Assembly: GCA_944393405.1 (NCBI GenBank)
Contig: CALYAC010000019.1
Location: 1-20,586 of the forward strand
DNA length: 20,586 nucleotides
From: an uncultured Clostridia bacterium
GTDB lineage: Bacteria; Bacillota_A; Clostridia; TANB77; CAG-508
Direction of reading: 5' to 3'
The stretch's first letter is position 1; every line of letters starts with the position of its first letter. Made by a program: the position numbers and the translations under genes. Of the stretch, positions 7,129 to 15,565 are shown piece by piece. The notes under the pieces are model-generated. The model searched no databases. It was given only the letters and a program-made list of their open reading frames with translations, and had not been told where the DNA came from.

Positions 7129-9450
7129 ATGTTATGTTCAGACTGTAAAAAGAATAGCGCAGTAGTCTTTGTAAACAAAAAAGATAAAGATGGTAAAAAT
7201 ACTTTAGAAGGATATTGCTATGACTGTGCTAAAAAAAGAGGTATAAACCCTATAGATAGTTTAATGAAGCAGGCAAATCTATCAGAGGAAGATTTAAATA
7301 ATATGACTGAACAATTTGAATCTATGTTTAAGGATATGTCAGAAAATATGAATTTCCCTGAAGCACAAGAAAATACAGATTCATATGATGATAATGCTAA
7401 CAAAGGTGTAGAGTTTGGTGCTATTCCTTTAGGTTCAATATTTTCAAATATGTTTAATCCAAATGAAGAATCTTCTAACGAATCAGATACTAATAATTCA
7501 GGAAAGAAAAAAGTTAAAGTAGATAAAAGAAATTCAAGAAAAAGAAAAAATCTTGAAACATTTGGAACAAATTTAACCCAAAAAGCTAAAAATAATCAAT
7601 TAGATGCAGTAATTGGTAGAGATAAAGAAATTCAGAGAATAATTCAAATACTAAATAGACGTTCTAAAAACAATCCTTGTTTAATTGGTGAACCAGGTGT
7701 TGGTAAAACTGCAATAGCACAAGGACTAGCAATACGAATTGCAAATGGACAAGTTCCAGCAAAATTATTAAATAAAGAAGTCTATCTTTTAGATATGACT
7801 GCTATTATAGCTGGTACACAATTTAGAGGTCAATTTGAATCAAGAATGAAAGCAATTATAGATGAATGTAAATCTTTAGGAAATATAATATTAGTAATTG
7901 ATGAAATTCATAACATTATTGGTGCTGGAGATGCAGAGCATTCTATGAATGCGGCCAATATCTTAAAACCATCTCTTGCAAATGGTGAAATTCAATTAGT
8001 TGGTACTACTACACTTAAAGAATACAGAAAATATATAGAAAAAGATACTGCTTTAGAAAGAAGATTTCAACCAGTTATAGTATCTGAACCTTCTATTTCA
8101 GACACTATTGATATACTAGAAGGTATCAAAAAATATTATGAAGAATATCACAAAGTAAAAATTTCTTCTGATGTTATTGTTCAAACAGTTAATATGTCTG
8201 AAAAATATATTCATGATAGATTCTTACCAGATAAAGCAATAGATATATTGGATGAAGCTTGTTCAAGAATTAATTTAAATAATAAAGAATTATATGAATT
8301 AGAAGTATTAAAAAATGAACTAGCTAAAGTTCAAGAAGAAAAAGAAGAAGCTGCTCAAGCTGATTCTACAGAAGATTATCAAAAAGCTGCAGAATTAAAA
8401 ACTAGAGAATGTACTTTAAATGAAAAAATAGATGAATTAAATAAAAAACTAGAATTAAAGAATTTAACAGTACAGGATGTTGCAGAAGTTATAGAAAATT
8501 GGACAAAAATTCCTGTTAAAAAAATAACTGAAGCAGAAACTCAAAAGCTATTAAATCTTGAGTCAAACTTACATAAAAGAATTATTGGCCAGGATGAAGC
8601 TGTTGAAGCTGTATCTAGAGCAATAAGAAGAAATCGTGCAGGATTAAAGAGCACTAGAAGACCACCTTCATTCATATTTGTAGGACCTACTGGTGTGGGT
8701 AAAACAGAACTTGCAAAATCTTTAGCATATGAAATGTTTGGAAATGAAGATTCTATTATAAGAATAGATATGTCTGAATATATGGAAAGTCATTCTACTT
8801 CTAAATTAATAGGTTCTCCTCCAGGTTATGTAGGTTACGATGATGCTGGACAATTAACTGAAAAAGTTAAAAGAAATCCTTATTCTATTATTCTTTTAGA
8901 TGAAATAGAAAAAGCTCATCCAGATGTATTCAATATTCTTTTACAAGTATTAGATGATGGAAGACTTACAGATGCCCAAGGAAATACTGTAAGCTTTGAA
9001 AATACTATTATCATTATGACTTCTAATGTTGGTTCAAATCTAAATACTAATTCAATAGGATTTGGAGGAAATCAAATTAATACAAACAATATTTATAATG
9101 CATTAAAAGAAACTTTTAGACCAGAGTTCTTAAATAGAGTGGATGAAATTGTAATGTTTAAACAATTAACTACAGATGAATTATTACAAATTGTAGATCT
9201 AATGCTTAATGATACAAGAAAAGCTTTAATGGATAAAAATATAAAAATGAATATATCTCCAGAAGCTAAAACATTTTTATTAAATAAAGGCACAGATATT
9301 AAATATGGTGCAAGACCATTAAGAAGAGCAATTCAAAGATATTTAGAAGATGAATTATCAGATATGATTTTAAAATCAGAATTGCTTAATGGTAATACAG
9401 TCAATGTTTATACAGATGAAAAAGGACTAAAATTTGAAATAACTAATTAA
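7129..9450 (+). CDS. clpE: ClpE-type AAA+ unfoldase with N-terminal zinc finger
   Basis: Hsp100 unfoldases feed proteins to the ClpP protease. The 773-residue protein begins with a zinc finger (C3-x2-C6 and C30-x2-C33), the mark of ClpE; ClpC instead carries a repeated Clp-N domain, absent here. A disordered acidic then basic linker (about 60-140) follows. AAA1 has Walker A GEPGVGKT (187-194) and Walker B ILVIDE (to E259). A middle coiled-coil/UVR-like segment spans about 385-440. AAA2 has GPTGVGKT (519-526), LLDE (to E592) and the arginine-rich RPEFLNR. IGFG (643-646) matches the ClpP-docking loop. The protein is longer than Bacillus ClpE (about 700), mainly through the linker. AAGGAG lies 8 nt before the ATG. 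No CtsR operator is visible at the promoter. ClpP is not in the window. The pgsA gene follows but has its own promoter. Confidence 0.9.
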   Translation: MLCSDCKKNSAVVFVNKKDKDGKNTLEGYCYDCAKKRGINPIDSLMKQANLSEEDLNNMTEQFESMFKDMSENMNFPEAQENTDSYDDNANKGVEFGAIPLGSIFSNMFNPNEESSNESDTNNSGKKKVKVDKRNSRKRKNLETFGTNLTQKAKNNQLDAVIGRDKEIQRIIQILNRRSKNNPCLIGEPGVGKTAIAQGLAIRIANGQVPAKLLNKEVYLLDMTAIIAGTQFRGQFESRMKAIIDECKSLGNIILVIDEIHNIIGAGDAEHSMNAANILKPSLANGEIQLVGTTTLKEYRKYIEKDTALERRFQPVIVSEPSISDTIDILEGIKKYYEEYHKVKISSDVIVQTVNMSEKYIHDRFLPDKAIDILDEACSRINLNNKELYELEVLKNELAKVQEEKEEAAQADSTEDYQKAAELKTRECTLNEKIDELNKKLELKNLTVQDVAEVIENWTKIPVKKITEAETQKLLNLESNLHKRIIGQDEAVEAVSRAIRRNRAGLKSTRRPPSFIFVGPTGVGKTELAKSLAYEMFGNEDSIIRIDMSEYMESHSTSKLIGSPPGYVGYDDAGQLTEKVKRNPYSIILLDEIEKAHPDVFNILLQVLDDGRLTDAQGNTVSFENTIIIMTSNVGSNLNTNSIGFGGNQINTNNIYNALKETFRPEFLNRVDEIVMFKQLTTDELLQIVDLMLNDTRKALMDKNIKMNISPEAKTFLLNKGTDIKYGARPLRRAIQRYLEDELSDMILKSELLNGNTVNVYTDEKGLKFEITN

Positions 9451-9461
9451 TAAATTATTTC

Positions 9462-9507
9462 TAAAGAAAAGAAATATGATTCTTGACAAATCAATTTCTT
9501 TTCTTTA
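9462..9507. repeat. Near-perfect inverted repeat enclosing the pgsA -35 box
   Basis: TAAAGAAAAGAAAT (9462-9475) pairs with 9494-9507 over 14 bp, then after one unpaired A the inner TGATT (9477-9481) pairs with AATCA (9489-9493). The 7-nt loop 9482-9488 contains TTGACA. The 3' arm is T-rich but not followed by a U-tract, so terminator activity for clpE would be weak. An operator is an alternative. Confidence 0.65.
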
Positions 9508-9511
9508 AAAT
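9483..9511 (+). promoter_or_regulatory. Promoter of pgsA
   Basis: Perfect TTGACA (9483-9488), 17-nt spacer, and TAAAAT (9506-9511). The spacer is the 3' arm of the inverted repeat at 9462-9507, and the -35 box is its loop. Confidence 0.75.
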
Positions 9512-9541
9512 ATTTATCAGAAATAAAAAAGGAGCAAATAT

Positions 9542-10117
9542 ATGTTAAAAAATATTCCAAATGCGCTAACGATTGTAAGATTTTTGTTAATACCTTTAAT
9601 TGTATTTTATGTTTTAACTGGTCAGTATATAGCTGCATTTATTACACTTACAATTTCTGGTTTAACTGATGTACTAGATGGTTGTATTGCTAGGAAATTT
9701 AATTTTATAACTAATTTTGGCAAATTAGTTGATCCTCTTGCTGATAAAGCAACTCAAATAGCTGTTTTAGCATCTTTGACATTTAAAGGAATTATTCCTT
9801 TATGGATGTTATTAATCGTATTTGCAAAGGAATTTGTAATGGTAGCAGGAGCATCATTTCTTTATGGTAAAAAACTAGTAGTATCTAGTAAGTGGTATGG
9901 TAAACTTGCAACTGTTTTGTTCTATGTTGCAATAGTATGTTCTTTATTTATTGAATATTGGAATACTTCAATAAATCCATCTGCCCCATTATTTGGATTT
10001 GATGATTATATTTATTATCTAGCTATAGTTACAACAATCTTCTCATTAATAATGTATTTCAAACAATTCTATCAAGATGGATATTTAAAAAAGGAAAATT
10101 TAAAAATAGATGAATAA
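9542..10117 (+). CDS. pgsA: CDP-diacylglycerol-glycerol-3-phosphate 3-phosphatidyltransferase
   Basis: PgsA makes phosphatidylglycerophosphate, the committed step to phosphatidylglycerol and cardiolipin, in the inner membrane. The 191-residue length is usual for the family. The CDP-alcohol phosphotransferase signature is complete: D43-x2-D46-G47-x2-A50-R51-x8-G60-x3-D64-x3-D68. The N-terminus MLKNIPNALTIVRFLLIP is typical, and further hydrophobic stretches (about 13-42, 77-100, 115-135, 150-175) give several membrane helices. AAGGAG precedes the ATG by 7 nt. A strong terminator overlaps the stop codon. The annotation as PgsA rather than phosphatidylserine or cardiolipin synthase rests on length and N-terminus. 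Confidence 0.92.
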   Translation: MLKNIPNALTIVRFLLIPLIVFYVLTGQYIAAFITLTISGLTDVLDGCIARKFNFITNFGKLVDPLADKATQIAVLASLTFKGIIPLWMLLIVFAKEFVMVAGASFLYGKKLVVSSKWYGKLATVLFYVAIVCSLFIEYWNTSINPSAPLFGFDDYIYYLAIVTTIFSLIMYFKQFYQDGYLKKENLKIDE

Positions 10118-10163
10118 AAAAAGATATTATTTAGCTTACTAAAAGTTAAATAATATCTTTTTT
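10117..10163. terminator. Bidirectional intrinsic terminator between convergent genes
   Basis: AAAAAAGATATTATTTA (10117-10133) is perfectly complementary to 10147-10163, extended by four more pairs around a 5-nt loop, giving about 21 pairs. The arms end in A6 and T6, so each strand has a U-tract. It starts at the last base of the pgsA stop codon and ends next to the stop codon of the gene on the other strand. Confidence 0.9.
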
Positions 10164-10760
10164 CTATTCAAAATCTTCTAAAAATTCAACTAACTTAGTC
10201 TTTCCAACAATCTCTATTCCTTCTTGAAGTTTTTCTAAATCAGCTTCTGGTAAATATTTCGTTGATATCTCAGTATCTTCTTTTAATGTTTTTTCATCAT
10301 TTTCATTGACTGTATATATACCAATTACTCCATAATGATCTTGTACAAAATAATGCTCACCACAATTACCATTTTCTTCTTTATATAATGTTATTTCATT
10401 ATTATTAAAATCTTCTATTTTCCAATCAGAATACATTTTTTCCACATCTGCCTGAGTTCCATTAATTAATTCTTCAGGTATATCTTCAACTTCTCTTGTC
10501 AAATGATCACAGGCTTTAAAATATTCCTTTTTTATTAATACTGCATTTGGTGAAATTTTATCTTCTGTATTAGATGTTTCTATTGTATTAAAAGTATTAT
10601 TTAATTCTGTATTATTTTCATCTGCTAACTCTGTATAGCCAATTAAGTCTGTACCTTGTAATTCATCATCATTATTATTCAGAAAAATACTCAACATTAT
10701 TCCACCAATAACTCCAACTATGATTGTAATAATTATACAAATTATCCACTTTTTATCCAT
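10164..10760 (-). CDS. Membrane-anchored protein with BofC-like C-terminal domain
   Basis: From the ATG at 10760 the protein has 198 residues. One membrane helix (about 5-27) is followed by a polar acidic linker (about 30-75) and a soluble extracytoplasmic domain. The C-terminus, with TEISTKYLPEADLEKLQEGI then a LVEFLEDFE end, fits the BofC C-terminal domain pattern (T-x-I-x-x-x-Y-L-P-x-x-D-x-x-x-L-x-x-G-I ... L-E-D-F). In Bacillus, BofC lies in the forespore intermembrane space and restrains the SpoIVB protease; homologues also occur without known sporulation roles. Two cysteines (in KACDHL and NGNCGEH) may pair. An upstream ATG (10814) would add 18 residues but overlaps the inverted repeat and has no ribosome binding site, whereas GAGAGG lies 5 nt before 10760. 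It shares a terminator with pgsA. Confidence 0.65.
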   Translation of the reverse strand: MDKKWIICIIITIIVGVIGGIMLSIFLNNNDDELQGTDLIGYTELADENNTELNNTFNTIETSNTEDKISPNAVLIKKEYFKACDHLTREVEDIPEELINGTQADVEKMYSDWKIEDFNNNEITLYKEENGNCGEHYFVQDHYGVIGIYTVNENDEKTLKEDTEISTKYLPEADLEKLQEGIEIVGKTKLVEFLEDFE

Positions 10761-10808
10761 AACTACCTCTCTCCTTATATTAGTAGTATGGTAACTTTTT
10801 CTAATTTT

Positions 10809-10888
10809 ATACAAATAAAACTATAATTTGAAATTTAAATAAAATACTATTATTGCAAATTTTATTTCAAATTATAGTTTATTTGTAT
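10809..10888. repeat. Long AT-rich inverted repeat (80 bp, about 25-bp arms)
   Basis: The arm 10809-10834 matches the reverse complement of 10864-10888 at every position except one extra A. The 29-nt loop offers further pairing (10837-10845 with 10859-10867). There is no U-tract on the minus side, so it is not a standard terminator. It ends in AT/AT and looks like a small palindromic (MITE-like) element or a regulatory cruciform. Its left arm reaches into the -10-like TATAAA in front of the BofC-like gene. Confidence 0.75.
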
Positions 10889-10931
10889 TTTGAAAATTTG
10901 TAAGTTAATTTATTTTTTCTAAATCTTATTT

Positions 10932-12397
10932 TTAGCTATCACCATTTCTATTAATTTCACTTTTTTGTTCTGCTCCATTTTTCAAATCTCTTCGTGTCGT
11001 TGCTACTGTACCTTCTCTTTCAGTTTCCACTAATTTTGCAAAATCTTTTAACCTAATTGTTGAATAATCTTTTCTTCTTCTTTTATCTTCTTCTGATTTA
11101 TCATATTCTTCAAATAATTTTCCAAGAGAATCTTTTACTTTATCAAATTCCTTTATATCCTGCCAATCAAAATTTTCATAATCCAATTGATATTGTTCTC
11201 TTAGAAAATTGCCATTACAATCTCTATAACAAAATCTTTTAGGTACAAGAATATCTTTGTCAAATTCTTCTATGGAATATTCTGTAGCTATTACTTTATC
11301 TCGATAATCTGTGCAGCCGTCTTGTATAATCTGCATATTGTCCAATTCCTTTTCTTAAAATACTTTTATCAGCGCAATCAAATTCCACTAGCACGTCAGA
11401 TTTTACTATGCCTCCAAGCATTTCTAAAGATTGTTCAGGAGTAAAATAATAATATATATCTGCATAGTCTCCGATAATTTATTTCTCCTCTATATTTGCG
11501 TGATTGTAATACAACTTCTTTAGGTAAAAAGCAAAATCCTCTTGAACCTTCTTTTACCATTCTATCATATCTGTTATTGTTTTCCATTTTTTCGCCACTC
11601 ATTATTTTTTTAAGTTCTTCTAAGGACATATATCTATATAGAGTTATTCCTTTTTGTTCTCCATAAAAGCATTCTTGTAATCTTTCATATTCTTCTTTTC
11701 CTGCTTCATCTAAAAATTCTCTATTTCTATATGCTTGAATTATTTTATCATTATCTTGTATTTCATAAGTAGCTTCACTAAAATAATATAATTGATTCAT
11801 TATTTGTGATGCTCCGACTAATTTCTTATCATCACTTTCCATTTCTCTTATTATGCTAAGTTTCCATTCGTCTTCTACACACTGTAACAGAAGATTTATT
11901 CTTTCATCATCATCTTTACACCCTTTAATTAAATCCCATTTTTCATCATCAGATATCAAACCTGAATCTAAATCTTTTTTAGGATCAATATAGTCTAAGT
12001 ATTTTACTTTTCCTTTTTGGGTAATTAATATTTTTTGTTTTCTTTTGGATTCATATACTCTTTTCGGATTATAGATATATCCTTTAAAAGAACCATCATC
12101 TGTCAATTCTAAAAATAAAGTAGTTAAATATTTATCTCCTTTCCACTTATGAACACAAAAACCACAATTATGCTCATCTATTCCCTTATTAGCAAAAACT
12201 TCTGCAAAAGAATCAATATCCTCTATATATGTATTTCCACTATACTTAAACTTTCCAATTTCTGGTGTTTCAGCATATTCTATCCATTCATCTTGCATAT
12301 GACATAATTGAGGAATGTTCTTATAATTCTTATAAATAAAATCTATTATATAATTTCTTTGTTCATCTAAACTCATACTTTTTATTTCTTTGTTCAT
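10932..12397 (-). pseudogene. Uncharacterised protein gene broken by two frameshifts
   Basis: Three open segments lie head to tail in three different minus frames: 12397-11435 (320 codons), 11478-11296 (about 60 codons, no start) and 11345-10932 (137 codons from TTG). The junctions read smoothly if one base is dropped in the GAAATAAATTATC run at 11476-11486, giving RGEIIGDYADIYYYF, and another near 11325-11332, giving GIGQYADY then DGCTDYRDK. The rebuilt protein is about 490 residues. The N-terminal half (residues 1-230) is soluble, acidic and unrecognised; its TLFLELTDDGSFKGYIYNP segment looks like a beta sheet. The C-terminal half has ITLYRYMSLEELKKIM, a GFCFLP strand, SDVLVEFD and ATEYSIEEFDKD, an arrangement that recalls ADP-ribosyltransferase-like folds (weak inference). 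The start has a poor ribosome binding site and lies 5 nt after the small upstream gene, so it is translationally coupled. It is either a decayed gene or carries base-calling errors. Confidence 0.7.
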
Positions 12398-12402
12398 TAT
12401 TT

Positions 12403-12909
12403 TTATTTCACCATTTTCTTTATCTTATTTATTAATTTCTTTAAAAAACTTTCTTTATATTTAATAATTTCCATATTTTCTTTTTTTATTTTTTCATTAT
12501 CTAAATTCTCATTATTATAATTAATTGGGGTAATACTTATATCTGAATTTATTGCTGGATTTTTCTCTAAATTTTTATTTTTAAATAAATTATCTGTGCT
12601 ATATTTTTTCTTTGCCTGTTCTTGAAATTGATTTTCATTTTTTAGTAATATTGTTTTTAATCTCTCTTTTTCTTCATTCTCACATAAGAAATCTTGGTAT
12701 AATACTGTTAATATAGACTTAGCTTTAGGCAATAAATCTTGATTATATAATTCTTGACTTTCATTATATACCCAATTATAATTTTTTGCTTTATTTTTTT
12801 CTATATAGCTAATATAGTTTTCTGGAATTTTATTTTTTAATGACTCTTCCATGTGCTTTATAACCTCATTTACTTGATATAATGCACATTCATAATTTGT
12901 ATCTTCCAT
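12403..12909 (-). CDS. Small uncharacterised protein
   Basis: I do not recognise this 168-residue protein. Residues 1-95 are predicted helical, with aromatic residues (NYISYIEKN, NYNWVYNESQELY, VLYQDFLCENEEKE). Residues 95-145 are Asn/Lys-rich and probably disordered. The C-terminal 20 residues (YKESFLKKLINKIKKMVK) are a basic amphipathic helix that might touch membrane or nucleic acid. No signal peptide is present. AAAGGAG precedes the ATG. It is the first gene of a unit with the frameshifted gene 5 nt downstream, so the two products probably worked together. A strong promoter lies just upstream. Confidence 0.75.
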   Translation of the reverse strand: MEDTNYECALYQVNEVIKHMEESLKNKIPENYISYIEKNKAKNYNWVYNESQELYNQDLLPKAKSILTVLYQDFLCENEEKERLKTILLKNENQFQEQAKKKYSTDNLFKNKNLEKNPAINSDISITPINYNNENLDNEKIKKENMEIIKYKESFLKKLINKIKKMVK

Positions 12910-12942
12910 TTCATTCTCCTTTGTTTTTTACTAATTATTATA

Positions 12943-12971
12943 ATTATTGCATTACTTAAAATCTTTGTCAA
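12943..12971 (-). promoter_or_regulatory. Promoter of the small-protein unit, overlapping the comEC stop codon
   Basis: On the minus strand perfect TTGACA (12966-12971), 17-nt spacer, and AATAAT (12943-12948) with an upstream TGC extended element. The -35 box shares bases with the comEC TGA stop (12968-12970). No terminator separates comEC from this unit. Confidence 0.75.
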
Positions 12972-15532
12972 TAATTACAATTTATTATTGTTTTCATTTT
13001 TTTCTTATTTTTTTTAACTATTATTATTTCACCACATTCATCAGTTCTATATATTTGTATATTATTATTTTTTAATCTTTCTGTAATTTCTTTATTTGGA
13101 TGTCCAAAATTATTATTTTTTCCCACACCAATTAATGCAATTTGTGGTTTTACTAATTCTATAAATTCTATTGTACTCGAAGTTTTAGATCCATGATGTG
13201 CTACTTTCAATATATCTGCTTTTAGTTTATTTGTATTTTTATATAACTCTACTAACCTATCTTCAGCAATTTTTTCAATATCTCCTGTGAATAGCATATC
13301 AAAGTTTCCTGATACAAACTTCATTACTATTGAATTATTATTTAAAATATTTTCATTTATTAATTTATCTTCTGGAAATAATATTTCTATATATGATAAT
13401 CTATCTATAGTGATATAATCTCCTTTTTTTACTATCATGATATTTATATTTTTATCAGAAACAATCTTTTGAAATTTCTTAAAATTTTCCGATACTTCAC
13501 CCTGTTTACTTATTATAACATTTGAAACATCTAGTTCTTCTATTACTTTAAATAATCCTTTAACATGATCACTATCAAAATGAGAAATTACTATATAATC
13601 TAATTTATTTATTCTTCGATCTAATAAATAAGGAAGCAAGATATTTTCACCAATATCATATGTACCAAATTCACTTCCTCCTCCATCTATCAATATATTT
13701 CTACCATATGGTGTTTGTATTAAAGTTGAGTCTCCTTGCCCAATATCTATAAAATATATTTTTAGATCTTTTTCTACAAAATTATCTAGTAAATTTACAA
13801 GTATAAATACAAATAAAATAATTAATACTACCTTCTTTTTATTTATTAATATATAATTATGTATTTCTTGTATCTTAATTTTTAGTTTATGGTTTAATAT
13901 CTTTGTCATAATTTTATTTGTATTTGATTTTTTATTAATTATTTTATTTATTAGTCTATTTATTTTATTCCTATTATATAAATAACTTAATATAGTATAA
14001 AAAAATATACATGAAATTAAGTACGGTGTTTTTATAAATATTGATGAACCTGGAATAGTTGATGAAAACTTTGCAATTTTTATTAGGATATTTAATAATA
14101 AATTAAGAAATATTCCTAAAAACTCAGCTATAGGAATACAAATAATTGAAATAAAATAAATGATAAAACCTAAAATTGTAACCATCTCCATAATCGGAGC
14201 TGCTAAGATATTAGATATCCAAAATGTAAAAGAAAATGTACTAAAATAAAATGCCATGATAGGAATAATTAAAATATTGGCTGATAATGTTATTGAAAAA
14301 CTATTAAAAATATATTTAATGATATACCTAATAATAATTTTAATACTTTTATTATTTGTTAATTTATTAAGTTCTTTTTTCTCTCTAATCTTACCTTTTT
14401 TATTATTTATTTTTAGCATTTTTTTATTAAACTTATTGATAATTATATTGATTAATTTATTAATATTAGGAGATAATAACACGATTCCTAAAGTTCCTGC
14501 AAATGATAATATAAACCCCACATCTAAAATTATATATGGATTTATAATTAAAATTATTAAAGAAGAAATCCCTATATTATTTAATGTATCAGATTTTCTA
14601 TATATAATACTTGAAATTAATACTAGAATCCCCATAAAACTTGCTCTAAGAACTGATGATGTAAAACCTGTTAATATTATAAAAAATAACAAAAAAATAA
14701 TTATAATTATCTTAGAAAGTTTTTTACTCGTTTTACTTAATAATATTGTAAGTCCATTTATAATATATACTATATGTGATCCTGATACAGCAAGCATATG
14801 TGTTAAGTTACTTTGTTTAAAGTCATTTTCAATTTCTTCAGATATATTAGTTCTGTCTCCAATTAATATACCAATACATAAGCTTGATTCCTCTTCATCT
14901 AGAATTTTATTAAGATTTTTCTTCATACTATTCTGAACATTATTAACGAATTTTTCAATAAAATTTAAGCACTCTTTTTCTAATATAGATATACTACTCG
15001 ATTCAATTGTTCCGAATATTTTTTTAGTTTTTAAATATTCTCTATAGTCAAATCCTTTATAATTTCTAGATGAATCCGGTATTTTTATTTCGCCTTTTAT
15101 TAAGATTTTATCACCAAATTTTGGCATATATTTTGTATCTTTTATTTTTACATCTAGATATAGTTTAATATTACCTATATCTATTTCATTTCCATTTACT
15201 TTGATACTTTCTACTCTTATAGTATATCTATATTTATATTCTATATTTTCTGGTTCAGTTATTACTACTGCTTTAATTTCTTTTTCTCCTTCGAGAATAT
15301 TGTACTTTTTTTCAAAATCATTATTCAATACATCTATATATACTATTCCTAATAAAAAAATTATAAAAAAAGAGAGTAATTTGATACTAATTTTTTTTGG
15401 AAAGACGATATAAGTAATTAATACTAATATCGTAATTATTATAAAAAAAACTATACTTATTTTTAAGTATAGTCCTACTAATATTCCTAAAACATAAAAA
15501 AAGGAGGCAATACAAATAGGTCTATCTTTAAT
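12968..15532 (-). CDS. comEC: ComEC/Rec2 DNA-uptake channel protein, probable ATT start
   Basis: ComEC carries single-stranded DNA through the membrane in competence. Starting at 15532 it has 854 residues in order: two membrane helices (first codons read KDRPICIASFFYVLGILVG), the OB-fold/DUF4131 region (residues about 70-185) and the Competence domain, with GILIGDRT and the LTHMLAVSGSHI motif near 242-253 then many membrane helices. The C-terminal metallo-beta-lactamase domain has IDIGQGDSTLIQ, ISHFDSDH near 648-654 and VAHHGS near 776-781. No ATG, GTG or TTG occurs in frame between the preceding stop (15566-15568) and a TTG at 15328. Starting at 15328 would delete both N-terminal helices and leave no ribosome binding site, whereas AAAGGA ends 8 nt before the ATT at 15530-15532. 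It lies 33 nt after the NlpC/P60 gene and is probably read from that promoter. No ComEA is in the window. Confidence 0.85.
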   Translation of the reverse strand: MKDRPICIASFFYVLGILVGLYLKISIVFFIIITILVLITYIVFPKKISIKLLSFFIIFLLGIVYIDVLNNDFEKKYNILEGEKEIKAVVITEPENIEYKYRYTIRVESIKVNGNEIDIGNIKLYLDVKIKDTKYMPKFGDKILIKGEIKIPDSSRNYKGFDYREYLKTKKIFGTIESSSISILEKECLNFIEKFVNNVQNSMKKNLNKILDEEESSLCIGILIGDRTNISEEIENDFKQSNLTHMLAVSGSHIVYIINGLTILLSKTSKKLSKIIIIIFLLFFIILTGFTSSVLRASFMGILVLISSIIYRKSDTLNNIGISSLIILIINPYIILDVGFILSFAGTLGIVLLSPNINKLINIIINKFNKKMLKINNKKGKIREKKELNKLTNNKSIKIIIRYIIKYIFNSFSITLSANILIIPIMAFYFSTFSFTFWISNILAAPIMEMVTILGFIIYFISIICIPIAEFLGIFLNLLLNILIKIAKFSSTIPGSSIFIKTPYLISCIFFYTILSYLYNRNKINRLINKIINKKSNTNKIMTKILNHKLKIKIQEIHNYILINKKKVVLIILFVFILVNLLDNFVEKDLKIYFIDIGQGDSTLIQTPYGRNILIDGGGSEFGTYDIGENILLPYLLDRRINKLDYIVISHFDSDHVKGLFKVIEELDVSNVIISKQGEVSENFKKFQKIVSDKNINIMIVKKGDYITIDRLSYIEILFPEDKLINENILNNNSIVMKFVSGNFDMLFTGDIEKIAEDRLVELYKNTNKLKADILKVAHHGSKTSSTIEFIELVKPQIALIGVGKNNNFGHPNKEITERLKNNNIQIYRTDECGEIIIVKKNKKKMKTIINCNY
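15443..15473 (-). promoter_or_regulatory. Terminator-like hairpin inside the comEC 5' coding region
   Basis: On the minus strand ACTATACTTA (15464-15473) pairs perfectly with TAAGTATAGT (15450-15459) around an AAAA loop. It is followed by seven more T (15443-15449). It lies about 60-90 nt after the proposed start. The stem has only two G-C pairs, so efficiency is uncertain. It may attenuate transcription into comEC. Confidence 0.5.
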
Positions 15533-15565
15533 AAAAATCTTCCTTTCTACGCCCCCAAAACTAAA

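Noticed and set aside
9447..9638. Minus-strand 63-codon open frame over the clpE-pgsA gap
   Set aside because: It is antisense to the pgsA start and the inverted repeat, without a ribosome binding site.
14256..14936. Long hydrophobic plus-strand open frame opposite comEC
   Set aside because: It is antisense to the membrane domain of ComEC, where Ile/Leu/Asn-rich codons read back as Ile/Leu/Asn; no ribosome binding site and no family resemblance.
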